DNA of 64,000 bases. It comes from Cellvibrio sp. UBA7671. Lineage in GTDB: Bacteria; Pseudomonadota; Gammaproteobacteria; Pseudomonadales; Cellvibrionaceae. Below are positions 48,890 to 59,164 of this stretch, piece by piece. Under the pieces are notes generated by a model. That model did no database searches and had not been told where the DNA came from. It saw only the letters and a program-made list of their open reading frames with translations. The stretch's first letter is position 1; each line of letters opens with the position of its first letter. The stretch covers positions 310,001-374,000 of the forward strand of contig DLHJ01000019.1 in assembly GCA_002483145.1 (NCBI GenBank), read 5' to 3'. The position numbers and the translations under genes are program-made.

Positions 48890-50227
48890 ATGTCTCGCAA
48901 GTATTTTGGCACTGATGGTATTCGCGGTTTGGTGGGCGAGTTCCCAATCACTCCGGATTTTATGCTCAAGTTAGGTTGGGCGGCTGGCTGTGTACTCAAG
49001 GATCGTTTTGATGGCCAAAACATGATTTTGATCGGTAAAGACACGCGTATTTCCGGTTATATGTTTGAATCTGCATTGCAGGCTGGATTGATTAATGCCG
49101 GCGTTGATGTCGGCTTGCTTGGCCCTATGCCCACCCCTGGTGTCGCTTATCTCTCACGAACATTTAAGGCTCAGGCCGGAATAGTGATCAGCGCATCTCA
49201 CAACAGCTATGTCGATAACGGGATCAAGTTTTTTGGTGGCAATGGCAGCAAGCTTCCCGACGAATTGGAAACCCTGATTGAAGCGCAACTTGAAAGACCC
49301 ATGTCCACCGGCGAAAAGCTGGGTAAAGCTCGCCGTATTGCGGATGCATCGGGTCGCTATATTGAGTTCTGCAAAGGCACTATGCCGTGGGGATTTAATC
49401 TCAAAGGGATGCATATCGTTCTGGACTGCGCAAACGGTGCAACCTACAACATCGCACCTGATGTATTCACCGAATTGGGTGCCCATGTCACCTCTTTGTT
49501 TGTTGAACCTAACGGCACCAATATCAATCGCAGTTGCGGCTCCACTAAACCTGAAGCACTGCAGGAAAAGGTAGTTGAGCTGGGCGCTGATATAGGTATC
49601 GCGTTTGATGGCGATGGCGACCGCGTAGTGTTTGTGGATCACAAGGGTGAATTAGTTGATGGCGATGAGCTGCTCTACATCATTGCCGCATATCAACAGG
49701 AATATGCGGGCGGTTGCGATGGTGTGGTCGGCACTTTAATGAGTAACTTCGGCTTCGAGTTGGGGCTTAAAAAACTGAATGTCCCTTTTGCGCGCGCTAA
49801 GGTGGGTGATCGTTACGTTATCGAGATGATGCGCAGCAACGGCTGGCGATTGGGAGGCGAGAACTCTGGTCACATCGTGTGCAGCAATGTCACCACTACG
49901 GGTGATGGAATAATTGCAGCCTTACAAGTGCTGCTTGCTGTAACCACAATGGGTGATTCTTTACATCGCATCAAGAAGGGGATGAACAAGCTGCCTCAGG
50001 TCATGATTAACGTACATATATCAAAGCGTGTTGATCTGGCGAATAATGACACCGTTCAAGCAGCAGTAAAACTGACGGAAGAAAAGCTCGCGGGAACCGG
50101 ACGCGTTCTTCTGCGCCCTTCGGGCACTGAGCCTGTGGTGCGGGTAATGGTTGAAGGAGAGGATAAAAAACAAGTTAAAGAGTTGGCTCAAGAGCTTGCA
50201 GCGACGGTAGAGGCCGCGCTCAGCTAA
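48890..50227 (+). CDS. glmM: Phosphoglucosamine mutase
   Basis: 445 residues (E. coli 445). Begins [15 protein letters not shown]; the phosphoserine loop [18 protein letters not shown] places the active Ser at 103; the metal loop is [12 protein letters not shown]; the sugar loop is [10 protein letters not shown]; the phosphate-binding loop near the end is [17 protein letters not shown]. Converts glucosamine-6-P to glucosamine-1-P for UDP-GlcNAc, peptidoglycan and LPS. AAGGA precedes the ATG. Confidence 0.98.
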   Translation: MSRKYFGTDGIRGLVGEFPITPDFMLKLGWAAGCVLKDRFDGQNMILIGKDTRISGYMFESALQAGLINAGVDVGLLGPMPTPGVAYLSRTFKAQAGIVISASHNSYVDNGIKFFGGNGSKLPDELETLIEAQLERPMSTGEKLGKARRIADASGRYIEFCKGTMPWGFNLKGMHIVLDCANGATYNIAPDVFTELGAHVTSLFVEPNGTNINRSCGSTKPEALQEKVVELGADIGIAFDGDGDRVVFVDHKGELVDGDELLYIIAAYQQEYAGGCDGVVGTLMSNFGFELGLKKLNVPFARAKVGDRYVIEMMRSNGWRLGGENSGHIVCSNVTTTGDGIIAALQVLLAVTTMGDSLHRIKKGMNKLPQVMINVHISKRVDLANNDTVQAAVKLTEEKLAGTGRVLLRPSGTEPVVRVMVEGEDKKQVKELAQELAATVEAALS

Positions 50228-50449
50228 TATTAACGGGAATGCAATTTGTTAATAAAAAGAGTGATGACAAATCAGCGCTCAAAAATCGGCCAAGGCGCAG
50301 ATTTTATATTCAGATGCTCGGTGCTCAGGGCAATATTGCCGGTTGTATCGTAAAAAAACGGATAAAAATCAGGGTGTAAGCGAAGATTGGGTTGTATGTT
50401 CAAATCTTCTTAGCTAACATTGGCGCCCGCTTTGGGGGAGGTATTGCTG

Positions 50450-51211
50450 TTGAACAAAGCAAGTAACGCCAAGCGTCGCCAACTGGTGGTTGGCAATTGG
50501 AAAATGAATGGAAACCTGCATGAAAATGCAGACTTGTTGGTCAAGGTTGTGGCTGGTTGGCAAGGTGAGCATAATGCAGATGTAGTTATCTGCCCACCGT
50601 TTCCTTATTTAATACACACTGGAAGTTTGTTGTCTGGTTCAGCGATATTGCTGGGTGCACAAACCACAAGTGAGCATAGTAAGGGGGCTTACACAGGCGA
50701 AGTTTCAGCATCAATGCTTGCAGATTTGGATTGCAAATTTGTAATAATTGGTCACAATGAGCGCCGCCGACTGCAGGGTGAAACGGATGAGCAAGTTGCT
50801 CGCCAATTTATAGCTGTACAGCAAGCTGGTTTAATACCGATACTCTGTGTAGGTGAATCTCTAAAGGATCGCGAACAGGGGCGTCAGTTAGAGACTATTG
50901 GCCGGCAGCTCGATGCGGTCTTTGCGCATACAGGTAAAGATGTATTCAATAATGCCGTGCTTGCGTACGAACCTGTATGGGCTGTAGGGACCGGCAAGAC
51001 AGCTACACCTGAGCAAGCAGAAGAAGTGCACCGTTTTATGCGTGCACAGCTGGGTGAGTTAGCTGGGAAAGTCAGGATTTTGTACGGTGGTAGCGTCAAA
51101 GCGCACAATGCACAACAGTTGTTTGCATTGCCCGATATAGACGGTGCCTTACTTGGCGGCGCATCTTTAGACGCTGACGAGTTTTTAGCAATCTGTAGGG
51201 CTGCTGATTAA
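50450..51211 (+). CDS. tpiA: Triosephosphate isomerase
   Basis: 253 residues from TTG 50450, which lies 8 bases after GGGGGAGG (50434-50441); other in-frame TTG codons at 50420 and 50444 are too far or too close. Catalytic features: NWKMNG (Lys18), the electrophile His102, YEPVWAVGTGKTATPEQ (catalytic Glu and flexible loop) and LYGGSVKAHNA (phosphate loop). At the normally near-invariant IxGHSERR motif this protein reads IIGHNERR, with Asn103 replacing Ser. Interconverts dihydroxyacetone phosphate and glyceraldehyde-3-P. Position between glmM and secG is the usual one. Confidence 0.96.
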   Translation: MNKASNAKRRQLVVGNWKMNGNLHENADLLVKVVAGWQGEHNADVVICPPFPYLIHTGSLLSGSAILLGAQTTSEHSKGAYTGEVSASMLADLDCKFVIIGHNERRRLQGETDEQVARQFIAVQQAGLIPILCVGESLKDREQGRQLETIGRQLDAVFAHTGKDVFNNAVLAYEPVWAVGTGKTATPEQAEEVHRFMRAQLGELAGKVRILYGGSVKAHNAQQLFALPDIDGALLGGASLDADEFLAICRAAD

Positions 51212-51251
51212 TTTCATCAGCTAAACACCAAGCGCTCAAGAGAGCTTTGCA

Positions 51252-51665
51252 ATGGAAAAACTGGTACTGATTATTCATTCGCTTGCGGCACTGGCTATTA
51301 TTGGCTTGATTTTGCTGCAGCAAGGTAAGGGCGCAGCAGCAGGCGCATCATTTGGCGCTGGAGCTTCGCAAACTGTATTCGGCAGTGAAGGGAGCGGTAA
51401 TTTTTTCACTCGCGCAACTTGGATTATTGCAACCGTGTTTTTTTGTACTAGCTTTGGTTTGGCAATTATTGCGAAAAATCATTCAAAAGTAGCAACGCAG
51501 GGTATAGTTGTCCCCGCTGTGCAGCAACAAGAAGTCCCCTCTGCTTCCGATGTGCCTGCCAGTGAAGTACCTGCAGCGGCTGCATCTGATGTGCCAGCTG
51601 CGCGAGCTGAAGTTGCTCCAGCGTCTGTAGATGCAGCCGCTCAAACAGAAGCAAAGAAAGAGTAA
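51252..51665 (+). CDS. secG: Preprotein translocase subunit SecG
   Basis: 137 residues. Two membrane helices (about 3-22 and 55-73) flank the conserved LLQQGKGAAAGASFGAGASQTVFGSEGSGNF-type loop, then a long Ala/Pro/Val/Glu-rich cytoplasmic tail from residue 80. The tail, with repeated VPAS/DVPA segments, makes it longer than E. coli SecG (110). Part of the SecYEG channel. The Leu-tRNA gene follows 13 bases after the stop, as in E. coli and pseudomonads. Confidence 0.96.
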   Translation: MEKLVLIIHSLAALAIIGLILLQQGKGAAAGASFGAGASQTVFGSEGSGNFFTRATWIIATVFFCTSFGLAIIAKNHSKVATQGIVVPAVQQQEVPSASDVPASEVPAAAASDVPAARAEVAPASVDAAAQTEAKKE

Positions 51666-51678
51666 TTTTAGAGTTAAT

Positions 51679-51763
51679 GCCCCGGTGGTGGAATTGGTAG
51701 ACACGCTATGTTGAGGTCGTAGTGGCGAATGCTGTGCCGGTTCGAGTCCGGCCCAGGGCACCA
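51679..51763 (+). tRNA. tRNA-Leu (anticodon GAG)
   Basis: 85-base type II tRNA with encoded CCA. D-loop GGAATTGGTAGACAC, anticodon stem CTATG/CGTAG with loop TTGAGGT (anticodon GAG), a variable arm, T-stem GCCGG/CCGGC with TTCGAGT. The acceptor stem GCCCCGG / CCAGGGC pairs at six of seven positions, with a C5-A68 mismatch. Position after secG corresponds to leuU. Confidence 0.96.
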
Positions 51764-51767
51764 AATT

Positions 51768-51796
51768 AAAAGCGCTCACAAGAGCGCTTTTTTTTC
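51768..51796 (+). terminator. Rho-independent terminator after tRNA-Leu
   Basis: Stem AAAAGCGCTC / GAGCGCTTTT with an ACAA loop, followed by further T residues. Only 5 bases after the tRNA CCA end, so it closes the tpiA-secG-tRNA transcription unit. Confidence 0.92.
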
Positions 51797-51844
51797 GTCT
51801 GTAATTTGATGGTTTGTGTAGCTAACTCTCCCTGCGGGTAATTG

Positions 51845-52582
51845 ATGACCAATAATTTCTCCAACCAATATTTGCAATTGCGTGCACAGCGTTTGGCTGA
51901 ATCCACTCGCGAATTTCTTGCGCGTGGTAAATCGGTTGTGCGCTGTGAGCATTGTCAATTAGCTGCATTTGCCTGTATATGTCCGTGGCGCCCGGATTTG
52001 GAGGCGCGCTGCGAGTTTGTATTGTTGATGCATCGCAATGAGGTATTCAAACCAACTAATACCGGGCGCTTGATCGCTGAGCTATTGCCGCAGCAGACTC
52101 ATGTGTTTTGCTGGAGCCGCACGGAACCTGCGCAGGAATTGTTGGGTTTGTTGGGGGATTCCCGCCGCCGCTGTGTGATTGTATTCCCTGCTGATGCTAA
52201 CGAAACGGGTTCAAAGCAGCGGGGTTTGGTAACTGAATTACCGGATGATGGAAAAATCACAACTTTTGTATTGTTGGATGGCACCTGGAAGCAAAGTGGC
52301 CGAATGTTTCATTTGAGCCGATGGTTGGAGGAAATCCCCTGTGTAGTCTTGCCTGAAGCTTTAGTGCGCGGCTATGCGGTGCGTAAATCTCATCAGGAGC
52401 ATTATCTGTCTACCGCTGAAGCGGCTGGATTGTGTTTGGAGATGGCGGGCGAAGTGCGTGCCGCCAGTGCCTTACAGGATTATTTTGGATTATTTAATCT
52501 GCACTACCTAGCAACGCGCGGGGCAGTCGCCCCCGTCATTGGCGAGTTGCATGAACGGATGGCGGCTTACAAAAAGGCTTGA
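51845..52582 (+). CDS. DTW-domain tRNA-uridine aminocarboxypropyltransferase (TapT/YfiP-like)
   Basis: 245 residues from ATG 51845. N-terminal zinc-type cysteines RCEHCQLAAFACIC, then LLMHRNEVFKPTNTGRL and the family hallmark LLDGTWKQSGRMF (DTW-type motif), RKSHQEHYLSTAEA. E. coli TapT makes acp3U at position 47 of tRNAs using S-adenosylmethionine; this protein has the same motif order and similar length. Adjacent to a tRNA gene only by chance order. Weak ribosome binding site. In relatives rimP-nusA often follows the tRNA here, so the junction is rearranged. Confidence 0.85.
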   Translation: MTNNFSNQYLQLRAQRLAESTREFLARGKSVVRCEHCQLAAFACICPWRPDLEARCEFVLLMHRNEVFKPTNTGRLIAELLPQQTHVFCWSRTEPAQELLGLLGDSRRRCVIVFPADANETGSKQRGLVTELPDDGKITTFVLLDGTWKQSGRMFHLSRWLEEIPCVVLPEALVRGYAVRKSHQEHYLSTAEAAGLCLEMAGEVRAASALQDYFGLFNLHYLATRGAVAPVIGELHERMAAYKKA

Positions 52583-52815
52583 TATCTGCCTGGTTTCCGC
52601 AGGGTTATAAGCCAAATGCCGCTGTGAGCTGTAGCTAATTTCCTACAACATTCATTGAATTTTGCGACTATCGTCACTCCCCAACTTGCTTGAAAATGGC
52701 TTCTAACAAGGAGGTCGTCAGGGAAGGTAGGTTGACCAAGCAGGGTCAAGGGAAGCGCCTAATTCATAGCGCCATTTTCATTTAATCAGGTCATGCTCAC
52801 GAGTGGCGATTCCAC

Positions 52816-52840
52816 GATTCGGAACCGGATGTTCCGAATC
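52816..52840. repeat. 10-bp perfect inverted repeat
   Basis: GATTCGGAAC / GTTCCGAATC with loop CGGAT, in the interval between the TapT-like and DUF3530 genes, 8 bases from a second, larger inverted repeat. No T-run next to it. Confidence 0.8.
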
Positions 52841-52848
52841 TGGTAAGC

Positions 52849-52893
52849 AAAACGAAAACGGGATCAGTCGGCGACTGATCCCGTTTTCGTTTT
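52849..52893. terminator. 22-bp perfect inverted repeat, probable terminator of the DUF3530 gene
   Basis: AAAACGAAAACGGGATCAGT... at 52849-52870 is repeated as its exact complement at 52872-52893, with only one central base. On the minus strand it starts in the DUF3530 stop codon and ends in CGTTTT, so it could terminate that gene; AAAA on the other side makes it usable from the left as well. Confidence 0.7.
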
Positions 52894-53971
52894 ACTGTTG
52901 TACATTTTCGCTTTGTGCTTTCAGCTCAGTACCACTGGCTTTTTGTTGCATGAAGCCGCGCACCCTTCCTAATAAAAAGCTTTGGTGATCCTGTTCGACT
53001 AACTTGGGTTGATCATCGATTAGTAGCTGTTGGTAATCCACTACTTTCTTGCGCATGGCGACTGCTCTGTGCAACTCCCTCGCTTGCAGTTGCCCCGCAT
53101 CAATCGGTGCGAAGAAAAGATCTAGTACGGGCAGTTGTTTTGCAGCAAAAATGGTTTCCAGTTCCTGCTTGATGATTGGCTCTTGTTGCTGGAGGTTGGT
53201 GACAATAAGGGCTTGTAGTGGTCCATCAACAACTGTTGTATCGCGGCTGTTATCCTTAATTTTCGGGGCTAGTATCTGCATAATCTGAAATGCCAAGCTG
53301 TTGTCGGTCAGTACTACCGTGTTGAGTTGACCCTTTTCTTTTAAGAAATTAAACGCCGCATCGACATAAGTGGCGATTAGCGCATCGCGCGCAACGCTTG
53401 AAGAGGTTGCGGTGGATGAGCTTGGTACACTGCTGGAGGCGGATGCCGCCGCCGTCTCTTCGGGGGGTGTTTCCGCTGCAGCTTCAGTATCTGCAGCGGC
53501 GCTTGATAAGGATGCGCTCGCCGATGCTGAACTAGGCCGGGCGGGAATTGCCGCCAGATAACGTTGTGGCAGGCTAATCGCCAGAGTTTCCCATCCGTAG
53601 CGCGGCAGGTTCGCGCGCAGGTTCTCCAGAGTGGGCGGCCAGAGTTGGGGGTTTTCTGCCGCATGGAGCAGGATCAATACGCCGAGCGTTTTTTTAGCCT
53701 CAGTCGGGCGATAAAGCGCAAGAATTTTTCCGTGTTCAGTCTCCAACCATTGCGCCTCATCATTCATGGCGGCGGCGATCAAACTTTTATCGCGAATATC
53801 GCGCGATGGGTAAAGCGGAGCTTCGGATGATTTGCTAATCGAGCTGATCGCACTGCTTGCGGTAGAGGATTCGGTGTTTTCTTCCGGCTCCTGCGCGATC
53901 GCAGCCAGGGGTGACAGGCAAAGGGCAAGCAGGGCATGCGCTAATCGCGGGCGGCGGTTAATAAATCTCAT
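52892..53971 (-). CDS. DUF3530-family exported protein
   Basis: 359 residues from ATG 53971, chosen because it opens a clean signal peptide ([22 protein letters not shown]); the frame continues 29 codons upstream without a ribosome binding site. The mature protein has a Ser/Glu-rich start, then an alpha/beta-hydrolase-like segment ([30 protein letters not shown]) interrupted by a ~55-residue Ala/Ser/Glu low-complexity insert (about residues 165-220). It resumes at [12 protein letters not shown] and [13 protein letters not shown]. The classic GxSxG nucleophile motif is not evident; TDNSL occupies its place. Function unknown. It is divergent from rpe. Confidence 0.72.
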   Translation of the reverse strand: MRFINRRPRLAHALLALCLSPLAAIAQEPEENTESSTASSAISSISKSSEAPLYPSRDIRDKSLIAAAMNDEAQWLETEHGKILALYRPTEAKKTLGVLILLHAAENPQLWPPTLENLRANLPRYGWETLAISLPQRYLAAIPARPSSASASASLSSAAADTEAAAETPPEETAAASASSSVPSSSTATSSSVARDALIATYVDAAFNFLKEKGQLNTVVLTDNSLAFQIMQILAPKIKDNSRDTTVVDGPLQALIVTNLQQQEPIIKQELETIFAAKQLPVLDLFFAPIDAGQLQARELHRAVAMRKKVVDYQQLLIDDQPKLVEQDHQSFLLGRVRGFMQQKASGTELKAQSENVQQ

Positions 53972-54078
53972 TGGCCATGGGCCGGTGTTCGCAGGCATGG
54001 TTTGGCTCTTTAGTGGGTTTTGGTGGCAAACCTTATCACGTAGAATGCGGGCTGCCATTTATCAATATCGGGACATTT

Positions 54079-54762
54079 ATGCAGAACTTTAAGCGAGATT
54101 ACAAAATAGCACCTTCAATCCTTTCGGCGGATTTTGCCCGTTTGGGTGCTGAGGTAGATGCAGTACTCGCTGCTGGTGCCGATATCATCCACTTCGATGT
54201 GATGGATAACCACTATGTCCCCAATCTGACTGTCGGCCCTATGGTCTGCGAAGCCCTGCGCAAATATGGAATTACGGCTCCGATTGATGTGCACCTGATG
54301 GTCGAGCCGGTGGATGATTTGATCGTCCAGTTTGCCGATGCAGGTGCGACCTACATCACTTTCCATCCGGAAGCCTCGCGCCATGTAGATCGTTCGCTGC
54401 AACTGATTAAGGATAAGGGCTGCAAAGCGGGTCTGGTGCTCACTCCCGCCAGTTCTCTCGACAATATCAAGTATGTAATGGGTAAGCTGGATATGCTGCT
54501 GTTGATGTCGGTTAACCCGGGTTTCGGCGGTCAGACGTTTATTCCCTATATCCTCGATAAGCTGCGCGAAGCCCGCGCGCTTATCGATGCCAGTGGTTTT
54601 CCTATCCGTCTCGAGGTTGATGGTGGGGTTGGTCTGGCGAACATTCGCGAAGTTGCAGAAGCCGGTGCCGACACCTTTGTCGCAGGTTCGGCGATCTTTA
54701 ATGCGCCCGATTACGCTGCGGTTATCGCCCAAATGCGCGAGCAATTGGCTTTGGTTAAATAG
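54079..54762 (+). CDS. rpe: Ribulose-phosphate 3-epimerase
   Basis: 227 residues from ATG 54079; the open frame upstream overlaps the divergent gene and is not homologous. TIM barrel: [33 protein letters not shown] (metal His and Asp), [45 protein letters not shown]. Interconverts ribulose-5-P and xylulose-5-P. In pseudomonads gph and trpE follow; here a 335-base gap leads straight to trpE. Confidence 0.97.
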   Translation: MQNFKRDYKIAPSILSADFARLGAEVDAVLAAGADIIHFDVMDNHYVPNLTVGPMVCEALRKYGITAPIDVHLMVEPVDDLIVQFADAGATYITFHPEASRHVDRSLQLIKDKGCKAGLVLTPASSLDNIKYVMGKLDMLLLMSVNPGFGGQTFIPYILDKLREARALIDASGFPIRLEVDGGVGLANIREVAEAGADTFVAGSAIFNAPDYAAVIAQMREQLALVK

Positions 54763-55097
54763 CCGCTCCTTTGCGGGTTAGGCGGCGTCCAGAGGGTAGG
54801 CACAGGCGCTTTATTTCAGTACACTTGCTCGAAGCTCAAACAGGAATCATCCTCGTGAAACACGCAACCTTATTTACAGAGTGCGCTACCCACCTTGCCG
54901 CCCGATGGCGTCGCTAGTTCATCTCGCTTTGGCAACATCTTCATTGATTTTGCACTGAGCCTGCCTTTCCCTGTTTGCGCATAGGCTATCTGTTCATAGA
55001 TGTTTAAAAATGATTTTTCATGAACACTGCTGCGCAAATACAATATTGATAAAGATAAAAGCTTGCCCCTTCGTCTGGCGAGCATAAAGGTAATTCC
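54763..55097. other. 335-base interval between rpe and trpE, without gph
   Basis: No gene supported. A 20-codon frame from GTG 54855 contains one Trp codon near its end but no tandem Trp codons and no attenuator hairpin with a T-run, so a trp leader peptide is not claimed. Expected to contain the trpE promoter. Confidence 0.5.
55015..55044 (+). promoter_or_regulatory. Candidate sigma-70 promoter of trpE
   Basis: TTTTCA (55015-55020) and TACAAT (55039-55044) separated by 18 bases, 54 bases before the trpE ATG. The -10 is good (5 of 6), the -35 moderate (4 of 6). Confidence 0.38.
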
Positions 55098-56609
55098 ATG
55101 AACTCTGACCCGTTTATTGATCAAGAAAAATTCACCCAATTGGCCGCGCAAGGGTACAACCGTATTCCCGTTATGCGTGAAGTGCTGGCGGATCTGGATA
55201 CACCACTGTCTTCTTATCTGAAGTTGGCCGCTGGCCCTTACTCCTACCTATTTGAATCTGTGCAAGGCGGCGAAAAATGGGGGCGTTACTCCATGATCGG
55301 CTTGCCTGCGCGCACTGTGCTTAAAGCCTTTGGCGATGCGATTCAAATTGAACGCGATGGCAAGATTGTTGAAACCCATATCTGCGCCGATGCTCTGACG
55401 TTTGTGAAAGAGTTCAAGAAGCGTTATCGCGCACCTGAGTTGCCTGGGCTGCCGCGTTTTACCGGTGGGTTGGTTGGTTATTTTGGTTATGACTGCGTGC
55501 GTTATGTGGAACCACATTTAAAGGCCGGCACACCCAAAGATGTGATCGGCACACCGGATATTTTGCTCAGCGTCTCCGATGAAGTATTGGTGTTCGATAA
55601 CCTTGCCGGTAAATTGATTTTTGTAATCCATGCGAATCCGGAAGTGGAAAACGCATTTGTGAAAGCCAATGCGCGTTTGGATGAGTTGGAGCAAAAACTG
55701 CGCGGTGAAATTCCGGCAACACCCAGTTTATCGCTGGGGAATAATGGCCATAACGAACCGCTGTTTAGTTCCAATTGCGGTGAAGAAAACTTCCACCGCT
55801 ATGTTGATAAAATCAAAGAATTTATTTTAGCTGGCGATACCATGCAAGTGGTTGTGTCCCAGCGCTTATCGATTGATTTTACCCAGGAGCCGATTAATCT
55901 TTATCGCGCCCTGCGCAATTTAAATCCATCGCCTTATATGTATTTTATGGATCTTGGCGATCACCATGTTGTAGGTTCCAGCCCGGAAATTCTCGCGCGT
56001 TTGGAAGATGGTGAAGTGACCGTGCGCCCGATTGCAGGAACCCGTCGTCGCGGCTACACGCCAGAAGAAGATAAAGCGCTGGAAATTGAATTGGTGAATG
56101 ACCCCAAAGAAATTGCCGAGCATTTAATGCTGATTGATTTGGGGCGCAATGATGTGGGCCGTGTGGCGAAAATCGGCAGCGTAAAACTGACCGATAAAAT
56201 GGTGGTAGAGCGCTACTCACATGTGATGCACATTACCTCCAATGTCATCGGTAAATTAAAAGATGATCTGCGTGCGATGGATGTATTGCGCGCGGCATTA
56301 CCGGCCGGCACTTTAAGTGGTGCGCCCAAAATTCGCGCGATGGAAATTATCGACGAATTGGAGCCGGAAAAACGCGGTATCTACGGTGGCGCTGTGGGCT
56401 ATATCTCCTGGAATGGCAATATGGATACTGCCATTGCTATTCGCACTGCTGTCATTAAAAACGGCAAACTCTATGTACAAGCAGGTGCAGGGGTAGTGGC
56501 CGATTCAGTGCCTGCGCTGGAGTGGAAAGAAACCATGAATAAAGCGCGCGCAATTTTTAAAGCCGTTGATATGGTAGGCACTGCTGCAGTAATAGGGGAT
56601 GCAACATGA
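55098..56609 (+). CDS. trpE: Anthranilate synthase component I
   Basis: 503 residues. N-terminal domain with the tryptophan feedback segment near [29 protein letters not shown]-like residues 43-70, then the chorismate-binding domain: [78 protein letters not shown] and [10 protein letters not shown]. Makes anthranilate from chorismate with ammonia from TrpG. The stop overlaps the trpG start (ATGA). Confidence 0.98.
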   Translation: MNSDPFIDQEKFTQLAAQGYNRIPVMREVLADLDTPLSSYLKLAAGPYSYLFESVQGGEKWGRYSMIGLPARTVLKAFGDAIQIERDGKIVETHICADALTFVKEFKKRYRAPELPGLPRFTGGLVGYFGYDCVRYVEPHLKAGTPKDVIGTPDILLSVSDEVLVFDNLAGKLIFVIHANPEVENAFVKANARLDELEQKLRGEIPATPSLSLGNNGHNEPLFSSNCGEENFHRYVDKIKEFILAGDTMQVVVSQRLSIDFTQEPINLYRALRNLNPSPYMYFMDLGDHHVVGSSPEILARLEDGEVTVRPIAGTRRRGYTPEEDKALEIELVNDPKEIAEHLMLIDLGRNDVGRVAKIGSVKLTDKMVVERYSHVMHITSNVIGKLKDDLRAMDVLRAALPAGTLSGAPKIRAMEIIDELEPEKRGIYGGAVGYISWNGNMDTAIAIRTAVIKNGKLYVQAGAGVVADSVPALEWKETMNKARAIFKAVDMVGTAAVIGDAT

Positions 56610-57187
56610 TTTTAATGATTGATAACTACGATTCATTCACCTACAACCTGGTGCAATATTTTGGCGAGTTGGGTGCGGATATTAAAGTTGTACGCAATGA
56701 TGAAATCACCATCGAAGAGATTGCAGCCTTAGCACCAGAAAAAATTGTTATTTCCCCTGGCCCTTGTACCCCTACTGAAGCGGGGGTGTCGGTGGATACC
56801 ATCAAAACCTTCGCCGGAAAAATTCCGCTGCTCGGGGTTTGTCTTGGTCATCAAAGTATTGGTCAGGCGTTGGGCGGTAAAGTGATTCGCGCCCCCTTCG
56901 TAATGCACGGTAAAACGTCACCTGTATATCACAACAATAAAGGTGTATTTGCCGGGTTGAAAAATCCGTTTCAGGCAACGCGCTATCACTCGCTGGTTAT
57001 TGAAAAGGAGTCCATCCCTGAATGTTTGGAGATCACCGCCTGGACGCAAAATGAAGATGGCAGCATGGCAGAAATTATGGGAGTGAAACATAAAACGCTC
57101 GCATTGGAAGGCGTGCAATTTCATCCGGAATCGATTTTGACCGAGCATGGCCACGATATGCTGCGCAATTTTTTAAAGGCGTACTGA
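56606..57187 (+). CDS. trpG: Anthranilate synthase component II (glutamine amidotransferase)
   Basis: 193 residues. Class I amidotransferase with [12 protein letters not shown], nucleophile Cys79 in [17 protein letters not shown], and the His-Glu pair in [13 protein letters not shown]. Supplies ammonia to TrpE; may also serve p-aminobenzoate synthesis, as the single TrpG/PabA-type protein does in some species. Starts within the trpE stop codon and is followed after 19 bases by trpD. Confidence 0.97.
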   Translation: MILMIDNYDSFTYNLVQYFGELGADIKVVRNDEITIEEIAALAPEKIVISPGPCTPTEAGVSVDTIKTFAGKIPLLGVCLGHQSIGQALGGKVIRAPFVMHGKTSPVYHNNKGVFAGLKNPFQATRYHSLVIEKESIPECLEITAWTQNEDGSMAEIMGVKHKTLALEGVQFHPESILTEHGHDMLRNFLKAY

Positions 57188-57206
57188 TTCATAAAAGGTA
57201 ATGGCA

Positions 57207-58238
57207 ATGGATATCAAACAAGCATTAACAAAATTGGTAGCACGGATTGATTTAAGCACAGAAGAAATGATTTCTGTGATGCGAGTAGTTATGACAGGTG
57301 GAGCAACACCCGCACAAATTGGTGGCTTTTTGGTGGCGCTGCGGATGAAAGGCGAAACCCTGGATGAAATCACCGGTGCGGCCATGGTGATGCGCGAACT
57401 GGCGACGCCGGTAGATATTGATGTGAATTATTTAGTCGATACCTGCGGCACCGGTGGCGATGGTGCAAACTTATTTAATATTTCCACTGCCAGCGCATTT
57501 GTTGTCGCCGCTGCCGGTGGACGCGTGGCAAAACACGGTAATCGCTCTGTCTCCAGCTCAACCGGTAGCGCAGATGTTTTGGAGGCGGCGGGGATTAAGC
57601 TTGATATTACCGCTGAACAAGTTGCGCGCTGTGTGCGTGAAATTGGAGTGGGTTTTATGTTTGCCCCTGCACATCACAGTGCGATGCGCCATGCAATTGG
57701 CCCGCGCAAAGAACTAGGTATGCGCACCATTTTTAATATGCTCGGCCCTATGACTAACCCCGCGAAAGTTAAGCGTCAGGTTATTGGTGTGTTTAATGGC
57801 GAGTTGTGTAAACCTATGGCTGAAGTGCTTGGTCGTCTTGGCAGCGAGCATGTGATGGTGGTGCACGCTAAAGACGGTTTGGATGAAATTAGCTTGTCGA
57901 CTGAAACACAGATCGCTGAACTAAAAAACGGTGAGATTCGCGAATACATCATCAAGCCCGAAGATTTTGGTATGCAGTCCAAAAGTTTGATTGGCTTGAG
58001 TGTATCTAATGCCGAAGATTCATTGTTGTTGATTCGCGATGCATTAGGTAATCGCCGTGGTCAATACGCGGAAAAAGCAGCCGATATCATCGCGCTTAAT
58101 GCTGGTGCAGCGATTTATGTTAGCGGCGTTGCTAGTACTTTATCTGACGGTGTTGAAATGGCGCGCGATGCTATCGGTAGCAGCCTTGCGGGTGAAAAAA
58201 TTCGCGAACTGGCCGCTTTTACGCAATATTTGCAATAA
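57207..58238 (+). CDS. trpD: Anthranilate phosphoribosyltransferase
   Basis: 343 residues from ATG 57207; AAAAGG at 57193-57198 is 8 bases upstream, better placed than for ATG 57201. Motifs: [18 protein letters not shown] (PRPP loop), [49 protein letters not shown] and the [10 protein letters not shown] segment. Transfers phosphoribosyl to anthranilate. Third gene in trpEGDC. Confidence 0.97.
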   Translation: MDIKQALTKLVARIDLSTEEMISVMRVVMTGGATPAQIGGFLVALRMKGETLDEITGAAMVMRELATPVDIDVNYLVDTCGTGGDGANLFNISTASAFVVAAAGGRVAKHGNRSVSSSTGSADVLEAAGIKLDITAEQVARCVREIGVGFMFAPAHHSAMRHAIGPRKELGMRTIFNMLGPMTNPAKVKRQVIGVFNGELCKPMAEVLGRLGSEHVMVVHAKDGLDEISLSTETQIAELKNGEIREYIIKPEDFGMQSKSLIGLSVSNAEDSLLLIRDALGNRRGQYAEKAADIIALNAGAAIYVSGVASTLSDGVEMARDAIGSSLAGEKIRELAAFTQYLQ

Positions 58239-58269
58239 CTTTTTTTGCCACACGTTTTTGGAAAATTCA

Positions 58270-59070
58270 ATGTCTGATACACCAACGGTACTGCGTAAGA
58301 TTATTGCGCGCAAATGGGAAGAAATTGCTGAGCGTAAGGCGCAGGTTTCGCTGGAACAATTAAAAGCACTTGCAGCTCAACAAGCACCAGCACGTGGTTT
58401 TGTAAAGGCAATCGAAAATAAAATTGCGCAAGGTAACGCGGGTGTGATTGCGGAAATTAAAAAAGCATCGCCCAGTAAAGGTGTGATTCGCGAGCATTTT
58501 ATTCCCTCTGAACTTGCGCGTTCTTATGAACGAGGTGGCGCTGCTTGCCTGTCAATCCTGACTGATGTGGATTTCTTCCAAGGTGCAGATGAATATTTGC
58601 AGCAGGCGCGTGCAGCGGTAAGTTTGCCGGTGATCCGTAAAGACTTTCTCGTTGACGAATACCAGATTTACGAAGCGCGTGCCATGGGGGCTGATTGTGT
58701 ACTCTTGATTGTGTCCGCACTGTCATCGGAAAAATTAAAGGAACTCAATACGCTTGCGCAATCAATCGGGTTGGATGTATTGGTAGAAGTGCACGATGAA
58801 GTCGAGCTGGATATTGCGCTGGAGTTGCCGAATAAATTGATCGGTATTAATAACCGCAATCTGCACACCTTTGATGTAACTCTGGAAACGACATACAAAT
58901 TGCTGGATAAAATCGCCAGCGATCGTATTGTAGTAACAGAAAGCGGAATTCTTGCACCAGCCGATGTGCAGGCCATGCGCAGCAAAAATGTAAATGCATT
59001 TTTGGTGGGTGAGGCCTTTATGCGAGCAGATGAGCCGGGTGTCGCATTGGCAGAGTTCTTCTCCCAATAA
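58270..59070 (+). CDS. trpC: Indole-3-glycerol phosphate synthase
   Basis: 266 residues from ATG 58270 ([15 protein letters not shown]); the long open frame before it overlaps trpD and is not coding. TIM barrel with [15 protein letters not shown] (catalytic Lys), [57 protein letters not shown] and VTESGI. Not fused to TrpF, as usual for pseudomonads. Last gene of the trp operon, followed by a terminator. Confidence 0.97.
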   Translation: MSDTPTVLRKIIARKWEEIAERKAQVSLEQLKALAAQQAPARGFVKAIENKIAQGNAGVIAEIKKASPSKGVIREHFIPSELARSYERGGAACLSILTDVDFFQGADEYLQQARAAVSLPVIRKDFLVDEYQIYEARAMGADCVLLIVSALSSEKLKELNTLAQSIGLDVLVEVHDEVELDIALELPNKLIGINNRNLHTFDVTLETTYKLLDKIASDRIVVTESGILAPADVQAMRSKNVNAFLVGEAFMRADEPGVALAEFFSQ

Positions 59071-59118
59071 ATATATTTTACTTAGCATCGACCATTTTTT
59101 TACAGTCAGTAGAAAAAC

Positions 59119-59148
59119 AAAGCCCGCATTGTGCGGGCTTTATTTTTT
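59119..59148. terminator. Terminator between trpC and crp (convergent)
   Basis: Stem AAAGCCCGCA / TGCGGGCTTT with a 3-base loop, followed by ATTTTTT on the plus strand and preceded by AAAAAC, so it may act in both directions. Confidence 0.9.
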
Positions 59149-59164
59149 GCACTAAGCAAAAGTC

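Noticed and set aside
54855-54917. 20-codon frame before trpE with a Trp codon, possible trp leader peptide
   Set aside because: Only one Trp codon, weak ribosome binding site, and no terminator/antiterminator pair in the following 180 bases.
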